DNA from: Hamadaea sp.
Lineage (GTDB): Bacteria > Actinomycetota > Actinomycetes > Mycobacteriales > Micromonosporaceae
Direction of reading: 5' to 3'
Assembly (NCBI RefSeq): GCF_013362815.1
Contig: NZ_JABFVK010000009.1
Span: 96,085 to 160,084 of the forward strand
DNA: 64,000 bases
In this document: piece by piece, positions 28,051 to 36,097 of the stretch
How positions within the stretch are numbered: the stretch's first letter is position 1
How the letters are laid out: each line of letters begins with the position of its first letter
Position numbers and translations under genes: made by a program
The notes under the pieces: generated by a model
What the model saw: the letters and a program-made list of their open reading frames with translations, nothing else
The model's database searches: none
What the model was told of the DNA's origin: nothing

Positions 28051-28929
28051 ATGCAAGCCGTCTCCGCCTGGCGCCCAGCGGTGCCGGGCGTCGCGGAGGT
28101 CTTCCATGCCCGGTTCGACCGGCACGCGTACCCGATGCACACGCACGAGACCTGGACGCTGCTGATCGTGGACGACGGCGCGATCCGCTACGACCTGGAC
28201 CGCAGCGAGCATGGCGCGGTCGGCACGACGGTGACGCTGTTGCCGCCGGATGTTCCGCACGACGGTCAGTCCGCGACCGATGGAGGTTTCCGCAAGCGCG
28301 TCGTCTACCTCGACCGCGCGGTGCTCGGCGACGCGCTGATCGGCACGTCCGCGGGCCGACCGGAGTTCCGCGATCCGTTGCTGCGCACTCGGCTGGACCA
28401 GCTGCACAGCGTCCTGGCCGGGCCGGAGACGCTCGAGGCCGAGAGCCGTCTCGCGTTCGTCGCGGAGCGCCTGCGCGGCCATCTCGGCGTTCCCGAGCCG
28501 ACCGGCTCCGCGCCGCCCCGGCTCGCGGCGGAGCTGCGGGATCTGCTCGACAGCCGGGTCAAGGCCGGGGTCACTCTCCAGGAAACGTCGGAGTCGCTGT
28601 TCGCGCATCCGACCCATCTTGTACGCAGTTTCACGCGCGCGTTCGGCCTGCCGCCGCACGCATACCTGATGGGACGGCGGATCGCGACGGCCCGGGCCTT
28701 GCTGCTGGCCGGCCGACGTCCGGCTGAGGTGGCGATCGAGGCCGGCTTCTTCGACCAGGCGCACCTGAACCGGCACTTCGTGCGGCATGTGGGCGTGTCG
28801 CCCGGCAGATATGCTCGCCCACCCGGTAACCCCAGCGCCCCAGGCGGACATCTCCAGGTATGGAACTCAACGACGCGGCCGCTCGACGGCGGTTCGAAGG
28901 ACTCTTCGACGCCCACTATGCGGAGTTGA
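28051..28929 (+). CDS. AraC-family regulator with cupin sensor domain
   Basis: 292-residue transcription factor. Residues 1-100 form a cupin-like AraC ligand-binding domain (HAYPMHTHETWTLLIVDDG, LLPPDVPHDGQ). Two HTH units occupy about 175-265 (VTLQETSESLFAHPTHLVRS, then AEVAIEAGFFDQAHLNRHF). The last 27 residues extend past the normal end and are read through the first 70 bp of the sigma-factor gene in another frame. It probably regulates the divergent DUF2000 gene. Confidence 0.92.
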   Translation: MQAVSAWRPAVPGVAEVFHARFDRHAYPMHTHETWTLLIVDDGAIRYDLDRSEHGAVGTTVTLLPPDVPHDGQSATDGGFRKRVVYLDRAVLGDALIGTSAGRPEFRDPLLRTRLDQLHSVLAGPETLEAESRLAFVAERLRGHLGVPEPTGSAPPRLAAELRDLLDSRVKAGVTLQETSESLFAHPTHLVRSFTRAFGLPPHAYLMGRRIATARALLLAGRRPAEVAIEAGFFDQAHLNRHFVRHVGVSPGRYARPPGNPSAPGGHLQVWNSTTRPLDGGSKDSSTPTMRS

Positions 28930-29429
28930 CGCGTTTCGCGACCCGTCGGGTAGGCGCCGACGCGGCCGGCGACATCGTCGCCCAGACGTTCCTCATCGCC
29001 TGGCGCCGGTTCGCCGAACTGCCGCCCGATCACGCCCGAGCCTGGCTCTACTCGACGGCGCGGCAGGTCGTCGCCAACGAACTACGGGGGCGTACGCGCC
29101 GGGAAAGGCTCGCCGCCAAGGCGGCTTCCGGCAGTGACGCCGAGGTGGCCGACCATGCGGGACAGGTCGACGAGCGACTTCGCGTACGCGCGGTGCTCGC
29201 CCAGCTGTCCCCGGCCGACGCCGAAGTCCTGCGGCTCGTCGAGTGGGAGGGGCTGGACGTGGCCGAGGCGGCTCTCGTCCTGCGCTGTACGCGTACCGCG
29301 CTGAAGGTGCGCCTGCACCGGGCGCGCAAGCGCTTCGCCCAGCGGCTGCTGGCGGCCGAGGAGCAGGACACGACAGCGATCCGGCGCACCCGACCGACCA
29401 TCGTTCCCGGAGGGAGCACCACCTCATGA
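28860..29429 (+). CDS. ECF-type RNA polymerase sigma factor
   Basis: 189-residue extracytoplasmic-function sigma factor. Region 2 is FEGLFDAHYAELTRFATRR followed by AGDIVAQTFLIAWRRF; region 4 is LSPADAEVLRLVEWEGLDVA followed by VLRCTRTALKVRLHRARKRF. The ATG at 28860 lies 70 bp inside the AraC gene in another frame. The stop overlaps the next ATG (ATGA), tying it to the membrane protein that is its likely regulator. Confidence 0.92.
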   Translation: MELNDAAARRRFEGLFDAHYAELTRFATRRVGADAAGDIVAQTFLIAWRRFAELPPDHARAWLYSTARQVVANELRGRTRRERLAAKAASGSDAEVADHAGQVDERLRVRAVLAQLSPADAEVLRLVEWEGLDVAEAALVLRCTRTALKVRLHRARKRFAQRLLAAEEQDTTAIRRTRPTIVPGGSTTS

Positions 29430-30055
29430 CCGATCCCCTGGAGCGGCTGCGCGCCGCCGATCCCACCCGTACGCTCACCGACCCCGATCCACGCGGCCCA
29501 GAGGCGCTCGCCCTGCTCGACCGGGTCCTCGACAGTCCGGCCGAACCGGCTCCGAAACGCAGCCGCCGCCGGCTGGTCGCCGGGCTCGCTGCCGCCGCCG
29601 TGGCCGCCGGAACCGCGACGTTCTTCCTCGCCACGCCGGCCGCCGCGTACACCGTGGACAGACGAGCCGACGGGTCGGTGGCCGTCTCGTTCCGCGCCGA
29701 ACGGCTGAAGGACACCGCCAAGCTCAACGCCGAGCTGGCCCGGGCTGGAGCGCGTACCGTCGTGATGCGGATGGTCTCCGCCGCCAAGTGCGGCGAGAAA
29801 CTCGACATGGATCCGGCGTTCCCGTTCCTCACCACGGCCACGCCCGAGGTTCTGGAACGTTATCCCGTGTCCTTCAAGGTTGCCGACAACACCGTGATCA
29901 TCACGATCCAGCCGGAGAAGATGCCGGCGGCGGACACCCTCTCGTTCGGGTACGCCATGCGCAAGGATTCCGACGGGATGACCACCATCGTCGTGCCGGC
30001 CGTCGTGCGTACGCTTCCCTCCTGCATGGCGATCCCGGAGCGACTGCCCCGCTGA
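29426..30055 (+). CDS. Membrane-anchored partner of the ECF sigma factor
   Basis: 209-residue protein: cytoplasmic part 1-48 (LERLRAADPTRTLTDPDPRG, basic SRRRR before the membrane), one transmembrane helix about 50-72 ending in TPAAA, and an extracellular domain with two cysteines (AAKCGEK and LPSCMAIP) that could form a disulfide. The layout and 4-nt overlap resemble the CU044-type proteins found with ECF factors in actinobacteria (family name from memory). There is no ZAS HxxxCxxC motif, so anti-sigma activity is inferred from context only. Confidence 0.8.
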   Translation: MTDPLERLRAADPTRTLTDPDPRGPEALALLDRVLDSPAEPAPKRSRRRLVAGLAAAAVAAGTATFFLATPAAAYTVDRRADGSVAVSFRAERLKDTAKLNAELARAGARTVVMRMVSAAKCGEKLDMDPAFPFLTTATPEVLERYPVSFKVADNTVIITIQPEKMPAADTLSFGYAMRKDSDGMTTIVVPAVVRTLPSCMAIPERLPR

Positions 30056-30067
30056 CCGCTGTGGCTC

Positions 30068-30661
30068 TCAAGCCGGGCGATGAGCGCGGACGATGAGGTC
30101 GGCGGTGTCCTCGGCGATGGCATGGCGTTGCCGGGCCGTCAGCGGTCGTGTTCCATAACCGCTGGCGACCCGGCCCTCCGTGATCAGCAGGTACGCGAAC
30201 TGCCGAGCGGCCCGGGCCGGATCGGGCACCTGAAGAGCACCTGATTCGCCGCACCGCCGAAAGTACGCCGTGAGCTCGTCGTCGAGGTGCGGGGCGGCGC
30301 TGTCGCCCCAATGGCGGCCGAGTTCCGGATGGTTGACCACCTCGGCGATGGTCAGGCGGTGCAAGGCGGCCAGGGTCGGCGACAACGCCGAGGCGAGGAT
30401 GCGCTCGCCCATGCGAGTGAGATCGCCAAGCGGATCGCCGGTTTCCGCCACCGGACGGGCCGACGCCGGGACGCCGTCGTCGCGCGCGGCAGCCAAGGCC
30501 GCGATGAACAGGGCCTGCTTGTCGCCGAAGTGGCGGTAGACCGTCTGCTTGCCTACGCCCGCCGCGGCCGCGATGTCGTCCACGCTCGCGCTGAAGCCCG
30601 AGCGCAGGAACGCCTCGATGGCGGCGTCGAGGATCGCTTGGCGCTTCTGCGCGGACGGCAT
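30068..30661 (-). CDS. TetR-family repressor
   Basis: About 197 residues with an N-terminal TetR HTH (SVDDIAAAAGVGKQTVYRHF) and a C-terminal ligand pocket of the TetR_C type. It is divergent from the FAD monooxygenase gene. The 103-bp region between them holds two palindromes that are strong operator candidates, so it probably represses the monooxygenase and itself, relieved by the enzyme's substrate. The ATG at 30661 aligns with family starts; 30679 is a possible alternative. Confidence 0.92.
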   Translation of the reverse strand: MPSAQKRQAILDAAIEAFLRSGFSASVDDIAAAAGVGKQTVYRHFGDKQALFIAALAAARDDGVPASARPVAETGDPLGDLTRMGERILASALSPTLAALHRLTIAEVVNHPELGRHWGDSAAPHLDDELTAYFRRCGESGALQVPDPARAARQFAYLLITEGRVASGYGTRPLTARQRHAIAEDTADLIVRAHRPA

Positions 30662-30692
30662 ACCTGTCACGGCGATCACGATACCCGACTCT

Positions 30693-30711
30693 AGACGAGA
30701 CCATCTCGTCT
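30693..30711. promoter_or_regulatory. TetR operator candidate 1
   Basis: AGACGAGA-CCA-TCTCGTCT, an 8-bp perfect palindrome with a 3-bp centre, 31 bp from the TetR start. Confidence 0.8.
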
Positions 30712-30721
30712 CGTTATGGTG

Positions 30722-30747
30722 AAGACGAGACGCGACGGTCTCGTCTT
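30722..30747. promoter_or_regulatory. TetR operator candidate 2
   Basis: 10-bp perfect arms AAGACGAGAC (30722-30731) and GTCTCGTCTT (30738-30747) with GCGACG between. It shares the GACGAGA half-site with candidate 1 and lies just before the monooxygenase ribosome site. Confidence 0.82.
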
Positions 30748-30764
30748 AGTTGGGAGGAACGGCC

Positions 30765-32228
30765 ATGGACACCGACATCGTGATCGTCGGAGCCGGCCCG
30801 GTCGGGCTACTGCTCGCCGCCGAACTCTGCCTCGCCGGCGTACGCCCGATCGTGCTGGAGCGCCTGCCCGCACCGGGCGAGCAGCCCAAGGCCCGGGGCA
30901 TCGGGGTGCTGGCCGCCGAGGCGCTGCGCCGCCGGGGTCTCGGCGCGGACCTCGACCGCGAGCATGAGCAGGGCCTCGCCGCTCTCGCCCAGGACCACGG
31001 CACCACGAAGACGCACTTCGCCTGGATCCACAAGATCGATCTGGACGCGGCCGATCCCGGCCGGCGCGGCGCGCTGATCGGCCAACCGGCGCTGGAGAAG
31101 CTGCTCCGTCACCATCTGTCCAGCCTCGGCGTCGAGGTTCATTACGGCTTCGCGGTCACCGGCTGGCACGACGACGGCGACTCGGTCACCCTCGACCTCG
31201 ACACGCCCACCGGCCACCGCCGGATCACCGCCGGATACGTGGTGGGCTGCGACGGCGGCCACAGCACCGTGCGCAGACTCGCCGGCTTCGGCTTCCCCGG
31301 CACCGCGCCGACCATGACCATCCGGTACGCCCACGCCGCGGTCTCCGGCCGCGACCAGCTGCCGCCGCCCGGACGGCTGCCGGGAGGCACCCTGTTCCAC
31401 GACGACGGCATGATCGCCACCTTCGACTTCGGCGACACCGCGTACGACCGATCGTCGCCGCTGTCCGCCGACGAGATCCGCGAAAGCGTCCGCCGTGTCG
31501 CCGGAGCGGACGTCGGCATCGCGGAATTCCATGGTGGCCTCCGCTTCACCGACCAAGCCCGTCAGGCCGACACCTACCAACTCGGCCGGACGCTGCTGGC
31601 GGGCGACGCCGCCCACGTCCACTCCCCCAACGGCGGCCAGGGCCTCAACCTCGGTCTCCTGGACGCGATGAACCTCGGCTGGAAACTCGCAGCCACCGTT
31701 CGCGGCACCGCACCTCAGAACCTCCTCGCCAGCTACACGACCGAACGGCACCCAGTCGGTGCGGCGGTGCTGCACAACACCCGCGCACAGTCAGCCCTGC
31801 TCGCACCCGGGCCACATGTCGACGCCCTGCGGGACGTCATGAGCGACCTCATGGATCTGCCCGAGGTGAACCGGCTCATCGCGCGCCTGCTTTCCGGAAT
31901 CAGTCATCGGTATGCCTTGCCTGGCGCTGCCGCGCACCCGATCGCCGGAACCTCCTGCCCACCGCTGACCGTCGACGGCATGCCGTTGGAGCACTTCACC
32001 ACCGACGGTCGACCGCTCCTGGTGCATCCGGACGCCGACCACCTCGATCTCGGCGTACGCGTCAAGGCCGTCACGGCGAACGTGCTGTCCGGCGAGAATC
32101 TGGCGGCCGTCCTGTTGCGTCCGGACGGAGTCGTCGCCTGGGCTGCCTCCCACGGCGAAGACCTGGAGCCGCCCACGTTGCGCGAAGCCGTCGACGCCTG
32201 GTTCTGCGGCGCGTCGACGGCAGCATGA
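30765..32228 (+). CDS. FAD-dependent aromatic monooxygenase
   Basis: Class A flavoprotein hydroxylase of 487 residues. The FAD-binding motif is IVIVGAGPVGLLLAAEL, the second motif GCDGGHSTVRRLAG, and the ribityl/pyrophosphate motif LAGDAAHVHSPNGGQGLN. The C-terminal thioredoxin-like domain is typical of the phenol hydroxylase group that includes antibiotic-modifying enzymes such as rifampicin monooxygenase and tetracycline hydroxylases. The start has GGGAGGAA. Divergent TetR control suggests induction by an aromatic compound; the actual substrate is unknown. Confidence 0.92.
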   Translation: MDTDIVIVGAGPVGLLLAAELCLAGVRPIVLERLPAPGEQPKARGIGVLAAEALRRRGLGADLDREHEQGLAALAQDHGTTKTHFAWIHKIDLDAADPGRRGALIGQPALEKLLRHHLSSLGVEVHYGFAVTGWHDDGDSVTLDLDTPTGHRRITAGYVVGCDGGHSTVRRLAGFGFPGTAPTMTIRYAHAAVSGRDQLPPPGRLPGGTLFHDDGMIATFDFGDTAYDRSSPLSADEIRESVRRVAGADVGIAEFHGGLRFTDQARQADTYQLGRTLLAGDAAHVHSPNGGQGLNLGLLDAMNLGWKLAATVRGTAPQNLLASYTTERHPVGAAVLHNTRAQSALLAPGPHVDALRDVMSDLMDLPEVNRLIARLLSGISHRYALPGAAAHPIAGTSCPPLTVDGMPLEHFTTDGRPLLVHPDADHLDLGVRVKAVTANVLSGENLAAVLLRPDGVVAWAASHGEDLEPPTLREAVDAWFCGASTAA

Positions 32229-32232
32229 GCTG

Positions 32233-33069
32233 TCAGGAGGTGTGGCGCAGCAGCGCAGCCACGACGACGGGCCACGTCACGCGCGGTACGCCCGGCCCGA
32301 TTCCCGGCAGCGTGAGCAGGGTGGCTCCGAGGATCTCGGCGGCCAACGCGACGCCGTTTCCGAGCGGGAAGAACGGATCCTCCTCCCCGTGGATCACCAG
32401 CGTCGGCGCGGTGATGTCGCCGAGCCGTTCGCGCCACCGCGGCCGGCAGTCGATCGCCGCGAACGTGGTGCCGAGGTGGCTCGCCCGCTGCGCCGCCCCG
32501 GTACGCCCCGCCCGATCGAAGACCGCCTCAGCAGTCGCACGTGCGTCCTGTTCGGTGAATCCCGCCGAACCGGACAGCAGCCGGGCCGAACCGATCATGT
32601 AGTCGACGACGTTGCTGCGGTCCGTCCAATCCGGTGCCGGTCGTCCGAAGAGCCGGCCCATCACCTCGGGGTCGTGATCGGGCAGATCCGGATCGACCGG
32701 CCCCGGGGCGACCGGACGGGTCGAGACCAACGTCAGCGAGGCGACCTGATCGGGGTGGTCGAGTGCGAGCAGCTGCGCGATGAAACCGCCCACGCCTATC
32801 CCGGCGATGTGCGTACGCCCCAAGCCGAGCGCCTTCAGCAGCTCCGACGCATCGGTGACCAGATCACGCAGGTCGTACGCGGGCGCGTCCGGATCGGCGT
32901 ACGTCGACTGGCCGGTGTCGCGCAGGTCGTAGCGCACCACGTATCGCCCGGCCAGCGCCTCGCACAGCTCGCCGGGCCAGCTCAGCATGGTGACGCCGAC
33001 CAACAGCACCGGCGGCCCTGCCGGGTCCCCGAAAGTCTCCACGCACAGCTCGACGCCGTTGACCTTCAT
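32233..33069 (-). CDS. Alpha/beta hydrolase
   Basis: About 278 residues of the alpha/beta-hydrolase fold. It has the N-terminal KVNGVELCVETFGDPAGPPV strand pair. The nucleophile elbow is GIGVGGFIAQLLALD, in which the usual Ser of GxSxG is Val (G-I-G-V-G-G), so the catalytic Ser seems missing. The acid is in TLVIHGEEDPFFP, but the terminal region IGPGVPRVTW lacks a clear catalytic His. Likely a non-classical or inactive member. The ATG at 33069 has GAGG 6 nt upstream; ATG 33081 is an alternative. It is convergent with the monooxygenase. Confidence 0.82.
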   Translation of the reverse strand: MKVNGVELCVETFGDPAGPPVLLVGVTMLSWPGELCEALAGRYVVRYDLRDTGQSTYADPDAPAYDLRDLVTDASELLKALGLGRTHIAGIGVGGFIAQLLALDHPDQVASLTLVSTRPVAPGPVDPDLPDHDPEVMGRLFGRPAPDWTDRSNVVDYMIGSARLLSGSAGFTEQDARATAEAVFDRAGRTGAAQRASHLGTTFAAIDCRPRWRERLGDITAPTLVIHGEEDPFFPLGNGVALAAEILGATLLTLPGIGPGVPRVTWPVVVAALLRHTS

Positions 33070-33151
33070 CAGTTGCCTCATATCGTTAAGACGACGTAGC
33101 GCCCGAGAACTCATCGCGCCGGGTTGGCGCGGACATGCGAACCTGGAAACC

Positions 33152-33652
33152 GTGGACCTGACCGATACGCAGAGCACGCTGACCTTCGTCTGCGCCTTGG
33201 CGATCCTGATCGGAACCGTCGGAGTCGTGGTTCCCATCATCCCCGGCCTGATCCTGAGCTGGGCCGCAGTCCTGGTCTGGGCGTTGTTCTCCGACGCGGG
33301 TTGGGGACGCTGGCTCGTGCTGTTCATCGCCACCTTCGTCGCCCTGGCCGGCACCGCCGCCAAGTACGCCTGGCCCGGCCGCCGCCTCAAGCAGAGCGGC
33401 GTGCCGAACTGGTCCATCATCGCGGGCGGCCTGCTCGGGATCGTCGGCTTCTTCGTCGTCCCCGTCGTCGGCCTGCCACTCGGCTTCGTCCTCGGCATCC
33501 TGCTCGCCGAATGGACCCGCCAACGCGACTTCAAACCCGCCTGGACCGCCACCTGGCACGCCGTCAAAGCCGTCGGCCTGTCCATGCTGATCGAACTCGC
33601 CGCCGCGCTGATCATCGCCGTCACCTGGGTCGTCGGCGCGATCGCCGCCTGA
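33152..33652 (+). CDS. DUF456-family membrane protein
   Basis: 166 residues, mostly hydrophobic: helices near 8-28, 33-50, 52-68, 85-115 and 140-163. The Gly/Pro-rich turn VGVVVPIIPGLILSWAAVLV is typical of DUF456. No catalytic motif; function unknown. The GTG start has only a weak site (CTGGAAACC). A GTCGGGC/GCCCGAC hairpin at 33741-33763 may end the transcript. Confidence 0.8.
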   Translation: MDLTDTQSTLTFVCALAILIGTVGVVVPIIPGLILSWAAVLVWALFSDAGWGRWLVLFIATFVALAGTAAKYAWPGRRLKQSGVPNWSIIAGGLLGIVGFFVVPVVGLPLGFVLGILLAEWTRQRDFKPAWTATWHAVKAVGLSMLIELAAALIIAVTWVVGAIAA

Positions 33653-33840
33653 TCAGCAACTCGACCGGCTTCTTTGAAACGCCAAGCGATGGCGCGTCGG
33701 CAACCTGTTCGCCGGGCTTCAGCCCACGATGGCACGCCGTGTCGGGCGGCGTGACAGCCCGACGACGGGCCCGTGACAGGACGGCGGCCGATCGTAGACG
33801 CATCGAGAACGAAGCCGGCACGACAATGAAGGAGCACGAC

Positions 33841-34245
33841 ATGTCCATCACCCTCTCCGCTCAGGACAAGCTGACCCTGCGTTCCGGCGCGTACGGCGCG
33901 GTGTCGCTGCTCGCGGCGGCCGGCGCGGTCGGCGGTTCCGCCCACAAGATCGCGACCAACGGTTCGCTCGCCCTCGCCTCGGCCACCGGCCCGGTCGGGC
34001 ACGTGCTCGCCGAGAAGCGCGGCGGCATGGATCTCAGCGGCAAGTCGGTCGCCGAGCTGGCCGACAAGGTCCTGCCGGCGCTCACCGCGTCGATGAGCCT
34101 GCTCAAGGCGCAGGCTCCGGCCGAAGCCGACAACTACCGGGGCATCGTGCTGATCGCCGTCGAATCGGCGCTCGGCGACCGGCAGCCCAGCCCAGTCCTG
34201 GCCGACATGACCCGCAAGATCACCGCAGCGCTCGACGCCGCCTGA
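33841..34245 (+). CDS. Conserved actinobacterial protein of unknown function
   Basis: 134-residue protein starting MSITLSAQDKLTLRSGAYGA, with Ala-rich helices, GPVGHVLAEKRGG in the middle and MTRKITAALDAA at the end. The start has an excellent AAGGAGCACGAC site. I recall similar Streptomyces proteins without known function. There is no signal peptide, though residues 18-31 are hydrophobic. It stands alone between hairpins. Confidence 0.75.
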   Translation: MSITLSAQDKLTLRSGAYGAVSLLAAAGAVGGSAHKIATNGSLALASATGPVGHVLAEKRGGMDLSGKSVAELADKVLPALTASMSLLKAQAPAEADNYRGIVLIAVESALGDRQPSPVLADMTRKITAALDAA

Positions 34246-34251
34246 CGGGCG

Positions 34252-34284
34252 GTCCCCCGGGGCTCGAATCCGAGCCCCGGGGAC
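34252..34284. terminator. Strong hairpin after the 33841 gene
   Basis: Arms GTCCC(C)CGGGGCTCG and CGAGCCCCGGGGAC with a 4-nt AATC loop (one bulged C), 6 bp past the stop at 34245. Confidence 0.8.
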
Positions 34285-34326
34285 GGCTGATGCCGAGCCG
34301 CCACGGCATTCTTGACGAACCGGGCC

Positions 34327-34357
34327 GCGTCCGTCACACCGGCGCGGTGTGACGGAC
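34327..34357 (-). terminator. Hairpin after the MFS gene
   Basis: Perfect 14-bp arms CGTCCGTCACACCG (34327-34340) and CGGTGTGACGGACG (34344-34357) with a GCG loop, 3 bp past the MFS stop on the minus strand. With the hairpin at 34252 it isolates the two convergent genes. Confidence 0.8.
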
Positions 34358-34359
34358 GA

Positions 34360-35598
34360 TCACGCCTTGGGTGTCTGTGCAGTCCAACTACGTTCGATGT
34401 AGGCGCACAGGAAGCCCGCCAACGTGACGATGAGCGCGAGGACGACCCACCCGGGCTTGCCGACGTCCACACACAGGGTGATGACGACCGCCGGCGCGAC
34501 CGCCTCGACGAAGCCGTGGCCGAGCCCGATCATGCCCTGATACTGGCCTTGGGCCTCGGGCCGGGCGAGCGCGAAGGAGAGTTCGAAGGTTCCGGCCGCC
34601 TGCCAGACCTCGGCCAGCGAGTGCACCAGCACCGCGATCAGCAGTAACGCGACCGTCGCCCAGACGGGCGGACCGGACGCCATGGCCATGAGGATCCAGG
34701 AGGCGAGGAACAGCGGTCCCGATCGCGCGAGCAGCCGGGCCGCGGTCCGGGGGCCGTCGATGGAACGGGTCGCGGGGACCTGCGTCACCGCAACGGTGAC
34801 TGCCGCGACGACCAGCACGAGCGCCGCCATCGAGCGTGGCGCGGCCGTCCGGAGCACGATCCACACCGGAAGCGCCTGAACGAGGACCCAATACTGCAGG
34901 CTCGCTACCGACGACGCGGCGGTCAGGCCGAGATAGTGCCGATCACGAAGCACGAGCCATCGACGCTGGACGGCGGCCGCCGCCGTCCGAGTAGGCGCCA
35001 AATGCGGCAGCCGGGCGAGCACAGCCGCAGCAACCAGGAACGTCGCAGTGTCGGTGAGGACCATCGCCGTGTACGCCGGGCGGGTGTCGATGGTAAGGAC
35101 GGCGGCCGCGCCGAGCATCCCGACCGCTAGTCCGGCGTTGGTGACTGCGCGCAGGTAGGTTCGCAGCGCCGCGCCCTTGCCCGGCTCGGCCAGCACACCG
35201 ATCATCGCCCCGCGCGCACTGCCCGAACCGGCTCGGCCGATCGCGGCGACCGCCGCAACCAGGATCAACGTCCACAGATCGCGCACGAGCAGCAGACCGA
35301 GGCTGGCTGCCGCCTCGACGAACATGGACGCGATGACGACTTCGCGGGATCCCCGGCGGTCGGCCTGATCACCGATGAACACTCCAGCGCCAAAACCGAT
35401 CAGCGAGCCGGCGGTGAGGCCGACCCCGGCGGTGGCCGGGCTCAGTCCAGCCGAGCGGATGAGGAAAATCGTGCCCGCGGACAGGAACAGACCCATGCCG
35501 ACGGTGTTCACGAGGGTCGACAACGCCATCAACCGCTGTCGGGGATCTTGGGGACTTCGCAGGTCGTCGCGCAGTTTCGTCAGCTGGTCGATCGGCAT
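34360..35598 (-). CDS. MFS transporter
   Basis: About 412 residues with 12 predicted membrane helices. The loop 2-3 motif is GDQADRRGSREVV (GxxxDRxGRR-like), typical of drug:proton antiporters. The ATG at 35598 is used: it removes a 19-residue extension that runs into the MerR operator, and TACCGT lies 6 nt upstream. It is divergent from a MerR regulator, so probably an inducible efflux pump. Confidence 0.9.
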   Translation of the reverse strand: MPIDQLTKLRDDLRSPQDPRQRLMALSTLVNTVGMGLFLSAGTIFLIRSAGLSPATAGVGLTAGSLIGFGAGVFIGDQADRRGSREVVIASMFVEAAASLGLLLVRDLWTLILVAAVAAIGRAGSGSARGAMIGVLAEPGKGAALRTYLRAVTNAGLAVGMLGAAAVLTIDTRPAYTAMVLTDTATFLVAAAVLARLPHLAPTRTAAAAVQRRWLVLRDRHYLGLTAASSVASLQYWVLVQALPVWIVLRTAAPRSMAALVLVVAAVTVAVTQVPATRSIDGPRTAARLLARSGPLFLASWILMAMASGPPVWATVALLLIAVLVHSLAEVWQAAGTFELSFALARPEAQGQYQGMIGLGHGFVEAVAPAVVITLCVDVGKPGWVVLALIVTLAGFLCAYIERSWTAQTPKA

Positions 35599-35604
35599 GG
35601 CTGA

Positions 35605-35636
35605 ACGGTAAGGTTTGACACCCGTGTCAAGGTCAA
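35605..35636 (-). promoter_or_regulatory. MerR-type promoter/operator
   Basis: On the minus strand TTGACC (35631-35636) and TACCGT (35605-35610) are spaced by 20 bp. The spacer holds the palindrome TTGACAC-CC-GTGTCAA (35615-35630). A long spacer with a central dyad is the hallmark of MerR-activated promoters. The ATG of the MFS gene is 6 nt from the -10. Confidence 0.75.
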
Positions 35637-35644
35637 GGTGGATG

Positions 35645-35995
35645 ATGCTGATCAATCAGTTGGCCCGGCGCAGCGGCGTCAGCACCCGGGCGCTGCGGCA
35701 CTACGACCGGCTCGGGCTGTTGTCCTCGCGGCGGCTGGCCAACGGGTACCGCGACTTCGACGAACTTGCCGTCGAGGAGGTTCGCCGGATCCGGCTCCTT
35801 CTGGAAATCGGGCTCGGCCTGCAAGCCGTCTCCCAGCTGCTGCCCTGCTTCGCCCCCGATGGAGCGCTGACGGCGTGCCCGACCGCGCGCGAGCGGCTGC
35901 GTGGTCAGATTCGCGAGCTCGACCGGTCCATCGCCGAGCTTGAGCGAACCCGTGGACTGCTGTCCGGCACCCTGGAGCAGCTCGTCGAGGCATAG
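35645..35995 (+). CDS. MerR-family regulator
   Basis: About 116 residues. The N-terminal MerR HTH is INQLARRSGVSTRALRHYDRLGLL; then a wing (NGYRDFDE) and a dimerisation coiled coil (LRGQIRELDRSIAELERTRG). Two cysteines before the coil (LLPCFAPDGALTACP) could bind metal or sense thiols, though other ligands are possible. The start at ATG 35645 has AAGG 6 nt upstream. It is expected to activate the divergent MFS gene through the dyad between them. Confidence 0.9.
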   Translation: MLINQLARRSGVSTRALRHYDRLGLLSSRRLANGYRDFDELAVEEVRRIRLLLEIGLGLQAVSQLLPCFAPDGALTACPTARERLRGQIRELDRSIAELERTRGLLSGTLEQLVEA

Positions 35996-36097
35996 ACGCG
36001 GTGTCGCCCAGCGGTCGCGACGACGGCTGCTGCCAGGCAGGCGGCAGTTGTCGGTGTACCAGCCGGCCGACACCGCGCCCGGACGTGGTGGCACGTG

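Noticed and set aside
32233..34002. 589-residue hydrolase beginning at 34002
   Set aside because: The N-terminal 310 codons are antisense to the DUF456 and 33841 genes; the hydrolase fold starts at 33069.
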